DNA from: Linnemannia schmuckeri
Taxonomy: Eukaryota > Mortierellomycota > Mortierellomycetes > Mortierellales > Mortierellaceae
Direction of reading: 5' to 3'
Length of the DNA: 64,000 bases
Assembly (NCBI GenBank): GCA_029449235.1
Contig: JANATG010000019.1
Location: forward strand, 1,178,001-1,242,000
The notes under the pieces were generated by a model that made no database searches, was not told the origin of the DNA, and was given only the letters and a program-made list of their open reading frames with translations. The position numbers and the translations under genes are program-made. Shown one piece after another: positions 49,067-59,433 of this stretch (positions are counted from its first letter, which is position 1; every line of letters starts with the position of its first letter).

Positions 49067-49558
49067 GTACGGAAATTGAACTCGGGGATCAATCGTGATT
49101 TTGTGCAGTGTGTCGCTGATGAGTTGTTGCTCTCGTTGCTTTTTTTTTTTTTTTTTTCTTTTTTTTTTTCTTTTTTTTTCTAGTTTTGCTTTTTTTTTTT
49201 TTTTTTTTTTTTTTTTTTCGATTGCATTTTTTTTCCTTTACATCGCTTGCATCTTGACTATGAGTTTCCTATCTCTAAGAAAAAAAATCCAATAAAAAAA
49301 AAAAACGACGAAATAAAAAAAAAGTTTACAATCCACAGTTGTCTTGTGTGCATTTTTACCTATTGTGTTTGTTCACGGCCGAAGGATTCAAACAAACTTC
49401 CCTTGTACGACCACAAAGTTATGGGATTCATTCAGTCAAAACTTTTTTTCGCGTGTTATTGTTTGGGAGGCGTCGCGTTGGTGGCGTCGTTTTGCTCCTC
49501 TCCTGTTGCATGTCCAAAAATGAGAAAAGCGGCTATTTTTATTTTTTTTATTAGTCTG
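49067..49558. other. TFIIB 3' flank with T-rich tract
   Basis: From 49140 to 49220 there are four long T runs broken by single C or CTAG interruptions, then A-rich sequence. It carries no coding potential I can support. Confidence 0.6.
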
Positions 49559-49653
49559 TTGAACAATCAGAATGTCGGCAACGAACATCACCAAGGGTAG
49601 CCTCAACGAGTGCCTTGGTCGTGGGTCTTCAAAAAAAGTTGTTCAGGGCTTTG
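49559..49653 (+). repeat. Decayed coding repeat, copy A
   Basis: About 95 bp matching 57482-57573 in inverted orientation at roughly 80 percent by eye. In the plus frame both copies encode LNNQNVGNEHHQ and later VPWSWVFKK, and the six differences within those two blocks are all synonymous third-base changes. Each copy has a stop between the blocks, so both are relics of a coding element that I do not recognise. Confidence 0.55.
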
Positions 49654-50418
49654 TTAAGTGAAGATGAGTTAAAGGAAAAAAAAGAAGAGCTAAATGGGAT
49701 GGCATAAGGGAATCGTGTTCACCAATAATCCCTCTCACAACAAACAAAGCACTTCATCGCTAACCCTGTCTCGTTATTACGCATCCTCAGCAATTCAAAA
49801 AAAAAAAAAAAAAAAGTGAAGAGAAAGAAATGCAAAACAAGAAGTACATGCTCACCTCAAAAAACATAACCCCCAAGGATTCATCCGAGCGCATTTTAGA
49901 TTGCAGAGACTTTCATCAGCCGCAGCATTCCCCCCAGGTCCTTGGAGACCTCCGAACGAAGCACCGATGCAATGGCGGACGAACGAGATTATTCTTTATG
50001 CTATTTATACAAGAAGAAAGACGAAATATCTATAAGGTAATGTGACAAAGGATGAGACTAAGAGAGTGAGTTGTTAAAGGCTGGAGGCAAAGTAGAAAGG
50101 AAGGAAGGAAAGAGTGAGTAATGGAGATGGTTATTTTTTTTCCATCAGGTAATATTTATTGAAGTTGTCAGTGAACAATGACAAGGCATAAGTGATGCGA
50201 CAGCATGGGTCTAGGGATGAGACTGGAGATGATGAATGAGAAACAGCAATGGACTTCGAGAATCGCGGATTCTTTGAATCACTAGTGACCAAGGCTGAAA
50301 AGCCCAACCTCCTCTGCAACGTGGTTGAGAACTCCAGCAGTGTCGACGAAAATATTTCCCTCTATAGTGTCTTCATCATAAGTCGAACGTTGGGAGCCTC
50401 CAATCAAGCCTCCAATAG

Positions 50419-50538
50419 TCAGTGGGGGTGCACTTGTTGCGCTTGCTTGCGGGACACGTTGGGAACGACAGCTACTGGAGCCGCCTAAACGACGATGAAC
50501 GCAAGAGCAAGGAAGGCAAGAATGGCAGAGGTCTTCAT
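50419..50538 (-). pseudogene. Small secreted-peptide gene with premature stop
   Basis: The ATG at 50538 opens MKTSAILAFLALAFIVV, a clear secretion signal, and then meets TAG at codon 18. Reading past it gives AAPVAVVPNVSRKQAQQ and a second stop at 50419-50421. A single change from CAG to TAG would explain the break. A TATATAAAG element lies about 115 bp upstream. An overlapping frame (50632-50282) runs on to 50282 and may hold the original C-terminus after a frameshift. Function unknown; it could also be a very short functional peptide. Confidence 0.4.
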
Positions 50539-50650
50539 AGCACTGATGTTGTAATGCTTTGTGGAATAGAGGGAACTGGCGAGAGATCGATGGTGGTGGA
50601 TAAGCAGAAGAGTTGTGTCTAACGTGAAACATCTAATGTACTTGCGACTT

Positions 50651-50659
50651 CTTTATATA
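50651..50659 (-). promoter_or_regulatory. TATA box of the secreted-peptide gene
   Basis: TATATAAAG on the minus strand, about 115 bp upstream of the ATG at 50538 and well placed for a short leader. Confidence 0.5.
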
Positions 50660-52232
50660 CACGGAGAAGGACGAGGAGGAAACGAAGTAATGGTTTATTA
50701 TTAGGGCATGCAGAGAGAAAACAATTAGGAAAGTCATCGCTCCCATTTGAGGCAGGGATAAGAAAGGTCAAGGTACACTGGAAAATGGGCCGTAAGATAA
50801 AGGGCGAATAAAGAGAGGAGAGGAAGAAATATCCAAGGGATGTTGAGAAAAAGACAAAAAGAGAAGGGACGCCAAAAAGATTATGGAGAAGCTGAAAAGA
50901 GGAGGGACTTTAAAATGATTAGGGCCATGTAAGGTGAGTAGAAACGCCGACAACATCAAGGGTATGGGGAAAAGAGGAGAGATGGTAAAAGGCCAAGGAA
51001 TGATAGGAAATATCAAAGGATACCAGATAAAGATCAATAGATTCCGGAATAGGATCAGGGGTTACTGGAAAAAAAACGAGGAATGCCGAGATAATCAAGG
51101 GATGAGAAAAGCAGGGGATGAGGAAAACAAAGGATATGAAATAAGGATAAGGCGGGAAGACCTATGGCAGCCAAGCGTTCATAGCGATGTTGCTCTATGA
51201 TCCTTCGATGCCGGATCTTTTAATCCTTAAGAATGTTTGAGAAGAAGAAAAGAAAGGAAAAAGAAAAAAAATACATCACAAGTCAGGGGCTGGGCGAAGG
51301 CGAAGGAGCAAAATTAGGAGTAGTCATGATTGCTCAAAGTGATGTGATTGGTTGCTTGACTTGAGGCCTTGGTTTGTGATGTCTTCGGGGCGGACAAAGG
51401 GCAAATGAAAGGAAGGGACGAAGAAGATGGAAAAGGAAACAAAGGTTGCTTGTGGGAAGGAAGGAACCAAAAAAAGCCAGGTAGGAAAAGTTGAAGGGAA
51501 GGGAGAAAACAAGAGAAAACTAACGATCGGGACGAAAAGAACATGAACATTAATTTAGAGGAAGAGTAGTAGGCAGAGTCATTGTAAGGTGAAACAAGGT
51601 GTGTCGATGCAGCAAGAGAGTAGGTAGGTACATCAGTTCGCCGATGTGCAGTACAATGAGAGGAAGGGAAAAAGAGGCAACGCTTTTCAAGGAAGACAAA
51701 TTCAATTCTTTGACTCAGATCGGGAAACTGAAGTGGTGGAAAAGGAAGAAGGGAACAAAAGCAAAAAAAAAGGATACGTAAGTTGAACCGTTGGAAAGAG
51801 TATGAGAGAGAACATGTGTGTGTGTGATAGAGAGAGAATAATGAATAAGGAAAGAAAAGGATGGAGCGCAGTAATGAATGCATCAAAATGTCACGTACAT
51901 GTTGTGCCTTCTTGCCCACGTCACATTCGACAGAGCCAAACCGTGGCACTATAATAAGGGCAGCAATCCAGTCTGATGTTTTCACTCTTCACTATTTTCT
52001 TCCTCTTCTATACCTTTTTCTCTTACTTCGTTTTTCGTCCTTCATCCCGCAAGACGACACCAAGACTAGACGCACACACATAGCATACAGAGGCAGAGTC
52101 AACGCAGCATCACAGACACAGACACAGACATCTACCACACCACCACCCACCACCCGCCGGTATGCATCAGTAACAATCGCTCAAACCAGCACCCAGCAGG
52201 AGCCAAAGAGCCAAAGAGCCAAAGAGTCAAAT
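50660..52232. other. Purine-rich intergenic sequence
   Basis: GA-rich stretch up to about 51900. The 223-residue frame on its minus strand is low complexity (Phe/Leu/Ser) and unsupported. A TATAATAAGG element near 51949 and a CT-rich stretch after it may be the promoter and leader of the small frame at 52233. Confidence 0.45.
52199..52228. repeat. GCCAAAGA tandem repeat
   Basis: Three to four copies of an 8-base unit lie directly upstream of the small frame at 52233. Confidence 0.6.
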
Positions 52233-52439
52233 ATGTCCAAATCACAGCAAGTCCCTTCAACATCCAGCCATTCACCCCCACTTGGTGAAACTTTCATAGC
52301 TATCACAACCACTATTACTCCACCCACAACCACTACCTCCACAAGTATCGGTCAAAGCTCTATAAATGAGGAAAACGTAGAGGCTTTCGAGGTTACAGCG
52401 CCCCTTGGAACCGCAAGTGTATCATGCGATCATGGATGA
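52233..52439 (+). CDS. Small Ser/Thr-rich open frame, uncertain
   Basis: A 68-residue frame begins MSKSQQVPSTSSHSPPLG and ends TASVSCDHG. It follows a TATA-like element and a CT-rich leader and stops 55 bp before the hAT insertion. The composition is simple and no family is recognised. It may be a real small gene whose 3' UTR took the transposon, or the remains of a longer one. Confidence 0.3.
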   Translation: MSKSQQVPSTSSHSPPLGETFIAITTTITPPTTTTSTSIGQSSINEENVEAFEVTAPLGTASVSCDHG

Positions 52440-52486
52440 TGATAACGTCGAATCCAGCGACTATTCATTGATCAACACGAGAAGGC

Positions 52487-52494
52487 GATGCAAT
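52487..52494. repeat. hAT target-site duplication, left
   Basis: GATGCAAT directly abuts the left terminal inverted repeat and matches GTTGCAAT on the right at seven of eight bases, the length expected for hAT elements. Confidence 0.75.
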
Positions 52495-52525
52495 TAGTGT
52501 TTCTCAAAAATATTCAATATTTGAC

Positions 52526-52569
52526 ATTCGATTCGACGTCTATTCGATTCGATTCAATGTAATTCGATC
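52526..52569. repeat. hAT subterminal TCGAAT repeats, left
   Basis: Several copies of ATTCGATTCGA lie 30-75 bp inside the left end. In characterised hAT elements such subterminal repeats bind the transposase. Confidence 0.65.
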
Positions 52570-52789
52570 ATAAACTGTTCTCTTACTCCACCCCTACTTC
52601 TTGTAATAATCATATCTTCTATTAACCACATCTCTACTCACTCTTTCTTCTTGTACAATAAACTACCTCAGTTTCTAGCCTTCCTCCTGATCCCTAATAC
52701 CTTCTTGTCCTTACTCTCATTCTTGTCTCTCTCTATCCTTCCCTTCATACCCTTTTGCTCTGCTCATATTACATCAAGTCTTATTCAAT

Positions 52790-55221
52790 TTAATATTTAT
52801 TACCAGTGTACTGATATGTAAAATAATCATACCAAGAATCCAGCAGCATTTGCTCTTGGATCTTGTTTGGACCAAGGCGATTCCTGATATAAGACAAAAG
52901 AGAGCGGGTTTTCGAGAAACATCGCTCTGATGGAGCCGACGTCGCCGGGATAGCCAAAAAATCTCTTGCCATCCTAGCTAACTGTGGATACGATCCACAA
53001 TTCTTTCTCCAGAAAACCAAAGGCATTTCCATGACTACTGGACTTGAAACGAACCCCTCCAGCTCGTCTCCCTTTGGCCTCTTTATCAATCCAAGAAGAG
53101 CAAGCTCAATGTCGTTGTCACTGACATCCAGAGGTGGTTGGGTAAGATCCTCGCTTGTGTTGACCGCATATTGATCCCTCCATGTATTTCGAACAGCCTT
53201 CTTGGCGCTTTTTACATATTTAGCGTCCCATTTCTGATCGGACCAATATTGGAAGCGCATTGCTGGATGAATTGCGGTTGCCACTGAATACATGGGCGAG
53301 TTGTCGGTTGCTGCATAGTACTGGCCAAGCTTGTCGTATGCTGCCTGCGCTCCACGGCATATTTCCGGTAGGCGCTCCCTATTACTTTTGATGAAATTCT
53401 CGATGAACTTCATGAGATTGTTGTAGATGATAATGGTCATGGTGATTGTTGCATAGGTCTTGCCAGCGCAGACTTTGGTTGTGAGTTTGTCAAAGCATTC
53501 CAGAAGTTCCTTTAGGGCGTCGAGTCGGCTCCATTCCACTTCGTCAAGAATGCAGTCGGTAAGATTGTCGTCCAGCAATACAGAGTAATAGGTGGCCTTG
53601 CACTCGATTGCGCGTCCGAGCATGATGTATGAGGATCCCCAGCGTGTACACACATCAAGCAGAGGAGAAAGGCCCTGCGTCCTGTCTGGAGTTGCCGTGA
53701 GCGCCTTGAACTTTTCAAGCCGAGGTAAAGATCGTCTATAATTCAAGAAAAAAATTGAGTTTATCATATGTACTAGCTGGGAATACATAATAGACCAAAA
53801 GATTGTATTAAAGGATGCGCAATGGTTTTCATACAGCATAGCGTACCTGATTTTGATAACACCCTTCCTCAACTTTTGAAGAGCAAGCTTAGTGGGTGAG
53901 TTGTCATCCACTGGCTCATCAGCGGCTTCCTCATCTTCCTCCTTCACAATACTGGTACGAACAAACCCCTCTGCATCATCATCGTCTTCAACATCCATAA
54001 ATTCCGCATCACTTGGTGCCTCTGCTCCCAGACCTCCTTTACCAAGCATGGCCTGTACAGCAAGGTTCATAACATGTGCAAGACAAGGCACATGCTGCTT
54101 GGATGCTTTAAATGGTCTCCTACAAATCATTGCAGGTATAACGGATATGGATTAAAACGTTCTACATAATAAAGCAAACTCTGCAAAGGTACATTACTGT
54201 TAGATCCTTTTTTGTATGCTTACCACTCATCAGGGCGCTCGCGTGTATATGCCTCAAAGTCCGCTGTTAGTTTAAGGACATTAGAGCCGCTGTCGCTGGT
54301 GATCGACATAACCTTCTGCTGCAACTTAAAGCGCTCCACAACCTTGATAAACGCCTGCATTAATGCCTCGCCCGTGAACGAACCTTTTAAATGTTCAAAG
54401 CCCAGGGTAGCATCATGCTGAACCCAGTTGTCATCGATCCAATGAGCAGTAACAGCAAGAAATGACGATTGAAAGGGGTTTGTCCAGCCATCTAGGGTGA
54501 AAGCAACCATGGGCACTGTTGCAAGTTCGTCACGAATAAGCTCCTCATACTCCTCATGCAGTTTTGACACCTGCATTGGAAAATGACCATATATTATGGT
54601 TATTTGATGAGGAAACAATTACATTATTAAAAAAATATGCATTTGATTTAACTTGTTGCGCTATTTTCCATTTACATATAGTTGACGTACCCTTCTGGCA
54701 ATTGTGTCATTAGATGGTAATTTTAAGTCATCTGTAGAGGGCGCCGCATGTGCAAGTTCGAGTAGCTCCTTCAGCAAAGGCGACTGGACAAAGGTATATG
54801 GTAGCTTATGGCGGACCAAGACTTTGCAGATATGCCGTTCAAGTGCGTCTGTTGAAAAATGAGCTGAGGATCGCTTTCCATTGTTTGTCAGAGCGTATTT
54901 GATAGATCCCGTCCGACCTACATCTGGATTGAGTCTATGATCGTTCACGAGGTGATTCCTGATGTTGGTGGTTGAGCCCTTAATCGATACCCATCCATTT
55001 TTTTGTGAGCAGCCTGGGACTATACAGTAGATCCGGACAATATCATCAGCATCGGTTCGCTTCACGGCCCAGCGCCAAACCCAACTGCCCACCTTGTTCG
55101 ACTTTGCACTTGTTGGTAAGAGTGCTGGAGATGGAAGGTCGAGTGTGGAGACGGAGCCAAAACTCTGTTGTTCTAGTGTAAAGCTTTGTCTATCGGCAGT
55201 GTCATTCTCCTCATCTCTCAT
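52790..55221 (-). CDS. hAT transposase
   Basis: Exons 55221-54676, 54570-54224, 54119-53847 and 53735-52790 sum to 2112 nt, 703 residues. A BED-type zinc finger lies at residues 66-95 (CIVPGC ... HLVNDH). The RNase-H-like core shows FTLDGWTNP (Asp209) and SITSDSGSNVLK (Asp275), then HVPCLAHVMNLAVQ (Cys310, His313), the usual hAT C..H pair. The C-terminal hATC dimerisation region has FLAIPATSAPSERCFSKTRS and LLSYIRNRLGPNKIQEQMLL. By family it cuts at the terminal inverted repeats and reinserts with 8-bp duplications. All splice junctions are GT/AG and in phase. The final acidic residue of the catalytic triad was not assigned. Confidence 0.92.
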
Positions 55222-56159
55222 CCTCGAGGTCTACAGTTTTGTAAAGAAAGGGTTGTAGAAGATAAAGATTAAGTTAATTAGCGTCTGGCTGCAGAAAAGA
55301 CATGGTGGTCAAGACCAGTTAGACAGTTCACATTACAGCATGAAGCAAGGTATCCGGTGATTGAGCCATATCCTTGTAAGCAACAAAAGGAGGGGATATT
55401 ACAAAAGGAGAAGCAAAAACGCGGGTTTATGTACAAGTGAGAAACGGGAAGAGAGGGTAAAAGGGAAAGAGGAAGAAAAAGCAAGAGGGGAAGAGGAAGA
55501 GAAGGCAAGAGGGAAAGGGGAGTGAAATGAGAGGGATTTTATTATGCACTACAGAGGGCATAGTATGATTACCACAGCCCACTCTGGTGGCGACGTGCTC
55601 ACTCAGGTGGAGTTGTTACCACTTGATGCACTTTTTCGTTGAAAAAAAGGATTTATCGGAAAATGAACCCGTACCCGCAACAGTGGAGAGTATTGCAAAC
55701 CTGGGCTCCGATTTCTTATCCAGCAAGAAAGAAACATTTGGGCTTAGTTGTTTGTGCTCTTCATTTCTACATATACATGTATGTTACCATTTCTGCTGTT
55801 TGCTAAAACATTTATTTGTACCTTTCTATCTTGACATGCTATTCTCTTTATATCTGTTTACGCATTTTTTATCTTGACGTGTTATTAGCCTTACATCCGT
55901 TTACACTTGTTAACATTCATCTTTTCTCTTGTCCTTGTATTCTTCTTGTTTTGCTTTTGTTCTTGTCCTTGTCTTGCCAAAATGTGTAAATAACCTGCCT
56001 TTCCGTTTTTCTTCATTTCGCAATAGAAACATTCCACACAGTCTCTTCTTATTCTCACTCTTCTTTGCTTTCTCTTACTCCCATTCACCTTCGGCCCAGA
56101 GCCTGGCAGAGGTTCTTGGAAATAAAGAAAAATGTTAATGTAACATGATAACAATGGAA

Positions 56160-56271
56160 TCTAATCGAATCGAATGAAGGTCGAATCGAATCGAATTCGA
56201 ATCAAATGAAAGTCAAATGGAATACAAGCCACATTCGACCTCCATTCGATTCGAATTCGATTGGATTCGAC
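56160..56271. repeat. hAT subterminal TCGAAT repeats, right
   Basis: A cluster of AATCGAATCGAAT and ATTCGATTCGA units just inside the right end mirrors the left cluster and is richer in copies. Confidence 0.65.
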
Positions 56272-56286
56272 CGGTGAGAATCACTA

Positions 56287-56294
56287 GTTGCAAT
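56287..56294. repeat. hAT target-site duplication, right
   Basis: GTTGCAAT directly follows the right terminal inverted repeat; one mismatch to the left copy. Confidence 0.75.
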
Positions 56295-56520
56295 CCTAAA
56301 ACTTAGTCTGCTTTCGTATTTATAACTGCAAAAATTAGGGATAGAAAGATGGTCTTTTTTCGAGTGCTTTTGACAGGCCCTTTTATATAGGCTGTCGAGG
56401 CCACATGGATATTTTCTCCGTTAAAAAAAAGAAGCTCCTTATGTGCAGCAACTAACCTGTTGCGGGCACGACCAAAAGGAGTCGTGACCGTAACGTAAAC
56501 TCGCGACTACTCTCATTTAG

Positions 56521-57405
56521 TATAAAAGACCGTAGATAGCATTGAGTGGTTCAGCACAGAGCCTTCTCGAATACGTCGCTCATCATCATTTCCTTCCCAA
56601 GCCCATCCACATCCTTTCAATACCATCCTGTTCATCAGACCAAGCCCTGCTATAGTCCACTTCTGACATCCCCCTTTGATCCACGACATAACCTCAACAT
56701 AACGTCTGGTTTAAGGGACCTATGAAACCGTCGTGGTCGTAAGGGATCGGAATAACCAACTCTTTGCTCTTTCAAGGACAGTTTTTCCAAGGACGTGGTA
56801 CGAAATGTTCAAGACACTTCTCCAAGCAGTCGAATGTGTTTGTTTAGCATGGAATTCATTTATACCTTTGTATTGTCTACCCTTTCTCTAACGACCACCG
56901 ACATTTGCGTACATCCTTACTAGGTTCTAAGCGAACAGTTCATGCTCGAGTAAGCGGGTGATAATCGTCGAATTGCTGAGCACTTGCGTACGTCCAAGAA
57001 TGCAGTAGGACCAAGGACGACCTGCCTCATCTTTGAGAAGTATCTCAAACCAGTAAGTATGTGGAAATAAAACGGTAACCCATGCCTTCTATAAGATTAT
57101 AGTCGTTGGTAAAGAGACAAGGCCAACGTTTATTTTTCTCGTGTCTTTTCTTTCTCTAGCATTCAGACTTTGCATGACATGGTTTCACTGAGAAAGAGAA
57201 TCACTGAACCCAAAGTCAAACTCCTTGGTTTGCAGATGTCTGAGGAGATCGACATTTCTACTCCAAGGGCATCATACATTGCAATGTTAAACCGTGCAAT
57301 GTACTGCTAGATTCCAAGATGAACGTCCGAATTACCGATCTTGGGCTGTTGGAGACCTACGCCGAGCGCGACAAGAGACTGTATATCACTCTGCTGCTTT
57401 TCCTT
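56521..57405 (+). pseudogene. Decayed protein-kinase-like gene with intact TATA box
   Basis: TATAAAAG at 56521-56528 is followed by a CT-rich leader. From 56957 a frame reads GDNRRIAEHLRTSKNAVGP then RTTCLIFEKYLKP, like a kinase hinge region, and runs into GTAAGT at 57054. After a TAG acceptor, IQTLHDMVSLRKRI leads into a frameshift. A second frame then gives KGIIHCNVKPCNVLLDSK and VRITDLGLLETYAER. HCNVKPCN corresponds to the catalytic loop (HRDxKxxN) and DLG to DFG. The catalytic Asp is replaced by Asn in what remains and stops interrupt the 5' part, so it is a relic. Kinase origin is inference from these motifs. Confidence 0.5.
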
Positions 57406-57481
57406 CTCTGCTTCTTTGTGTTGCTACTTCTGTCGACTAAGAATGCAAAGTGCTAGCCAAATGGCGCGTGCTCAAGACAAA

Positions 57482-57573
57482 AAAACCCTGAGCACCTTTT
57501 TTGAAGACCCATGACCATGGCACTCATAGAGGTGAAGCTTGGTGGTGTTCATTGCCGACATTTTGGTTGTTCA
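57482..57573 (-). repeat. Decayed coding repeat, copy B
   Basis: Inverted partner of 49559-49653, about 8 kb away, with the hAT element and the kinase relic between them. On the minus strand it encodes LNNQNVGNEHHQ, a stop, and VPWSWVFKK, as copy A does. No terminal structure was found that would define a larger element. Confidence 0.55.
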
Positions 57574-57850
57574 AAGGATTCCATAAACAAAAAGCAAAAA
57601 CAACTAAGAACCCAAAAAAACGACGCCACCAAAATAAGATATATATGTCCGCCCGCAATGGGTGTAGGATGATTCTCATCCGTGTCAGCAAATCGGGTGA
57701 GGAGGCAGCGTGAGCCCAACGGAAGACAAAAAATGTGCCTCTATTGCGAGGAAATTTCCCTTCTTTTTTCTCTCTTTCATTCTGCGGCTCTTTTTCACTT
57801 TCCCCTTTCATTTCAAGCCAACTCTTCATCACCCTGACCAAGAAAACTCA

Positions 57851-59259
57851 ATGAGTCATGCCACTGCCCACATGAAAGTCATCCTCGGGTAAATAGCAGC
57901 ACACGCGAAATCACTTTTTCTTCCTCAGCATCTCGCTTGTTAATGTCTGCAAGCAAAACAGTAGCACCAACAGTAACTAATAGCACATAAACACGTCCTT
58001 GCAACTCAACTGACACGCATATAATCCTCCCCTTTCATTCTGTAATAGATGCATGACATTCGGTTCTGAGGGAGGCGGAGCGCGCGTCAAGACAAACGAG
58101 GGCGCAACCGAGATTATCTCCACCTTCCGCTCCTACGGCCACACAGCCCTCGACACCGCCCGTATTTACACCGACGGCAACACTGAAAAGATGATGGGCG
58201 ATCTCGATCTCCAGGGACTCACCATCGACACCAAGTGTTTCCCCCTCCAGCTCGGAGGTCTCCAACCTGACAAAGTCAAGCATTCGCTTCAAGAATCCTT
58301 GGACGCGCTGAAGACGAATAAGGTCCATGTGTTTTATCTCCATGCTCCCGACTATGCGACCCCTATCCAAGAGACACTGAAGGCTGTGGATGAGTTATAT
58401 AGAGAAGGAAAGTTTGAGGTGTTTGGGTTGTCGAATTACCCCGCCTGGGTAGTCGCGCAAGTCTATTACCTGTGCAAGAGTAACGGATACGTCGTCCCTA
58501 CCGTCTACCAAGGTACTTATATGCACCTTTCGCAAGAAGTGCTCTTTTTTTCACGGGTCGTTTTGTATGCATGCTTGATCTAACCACTTTTTCCACTGTT
58601 TTTTATAAACCAAACTAAAATCGCAATACAAAAACATAGGAATGTATAATGCGTTCACGAGACATATTGAGCCAGAACTGTTTGCCTGCCTAGAGGAACT
58701 GAATATCAAGTTCCATGCATACAACCCTCTCTGCGGTGGTGTCCTTACAGGCGCTTATTCCTTTGAAGGCAATGTCGAGCAAGGATCGCGCTTCGACCCC
58801 AACGCCAAGCAAGGTGCTCGGTAAGTAAGACTCCTTTACTCACAAATTGCTGCTGTAATTATTTTTGACCGCCCACGCATTGACCTAGTATCACACTTTT
58901 GACCTTTATTCAATTTTCCACCTTTTCGCCAATTTAGTTACCGTGAGAGGTACTGGAAGAAGGAATACTTTGATGCTGTGACACTCCTCAAGCAGGTCGC
59001 AGAGCCCCACGGCCTGGACCTAATCCAAATCGCCTTTGATTGGCTCCAATTCCATTCTAAAATGAACGCCGCCCGCGGAGACGGAATCATTATTGGCGCC
59101 TCGTCACTGAAGCATACGGTTCAAAATTTGGATGCGCTGAAGGAAGGCAAGCCGTTGCCCAAGGAAGTTTTGGATACTGTTGAGCGGTGCTGGGATTTGA
59201 CGCGTGAGAGTTCGCCTTCTTATTTCCGTACCAAGGATCAGATGATGGGCGCTCGCTAA
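57851..59259 (+). CDS. Aldo-keto reductase, AKR7 (aflatoxin aldehyde reductase) type
   Basis: Exons 57851-57888, 58049-58512, 58640-58820 and 58938-59259 sum to 1005 nt, 334 residues. The TIM-barrel tetrad is visible: Asp and Tyr in ALDTARIYTDGNTEKMMG, Lys in IDTKCFP, His in VHVFYLHAPD. GLSNYPAWVVAQVYYLCKSN and AYNPLCGGVLTGAYSFEGN are typical of AKR7, as is the NADPH-binding end GIIIGASSLKHTVQNLDAL. Family members reduce dialdehydes, succinic semialdehyde and other aldehydes with NADPH in the cytosol; the substrate here is unknown. Exon 1 encodes twelve residues and joins through GG|A. The protein is complete. Confidence 0.93.
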
Positions 59260-59433
59260 ATGCTGCTAGTACTGGGCAGGACAAGCAAAAATCTATTGTA
59301 CATGTCGCTGCAGGAAGCCATTAAAATATCCTGCTGTTTCTGCGGAGGAGAATTTTCTCTGAATTGAATTCCCAAAGGTACACTATATGAAAGTGTTCTC
59401 GTGGATTTTATTAGTGTCCTCGACGGAACGTTA

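Larger units (their letters stand above)
52495..56286 (-). mobile_element. hAT superfamily DNA transposon, apparently full length
   Basis: A 3792-bp element. The left end TAGTGTTTCTCA (52495-52506) and the right end, read inward, TAGTGATTCTCA (56286-56275) form a 12-bp terminal inverted repeat with one mismatch. Eight-bp flanking duplications match at seven positions. TCGAAT-type subterminal repeats occur inside both ends (52526-52569 and 56160-56271). The interior holds a four-exon transposase on the minus strand without stops or frameshifts, so the element could be autonomous or only recently silent. The stretch 55222-56160 upstream of the transposase has no further gene. Confidence 0.9.

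Noticed and set aside
49898..49990. Minus-strand peptide SAIASVLRSEVSKDLGG and following residues
   Set aside because: It reads protein-like but is only about 30 codons between stops, with no promoter or splice support; perhaps another relic, too short to call.
51314..51985. Minus-strand frame of 223 residues
   Set aside because: Phe/Leu/Ser/Pro-rich translation of purine-rich DNA; no conserved block.
55587..55877. Plus-strand frame inside the hAT element
   Set aside because: Low-complexity hydrophobic translation, not an accessory gene I can support.
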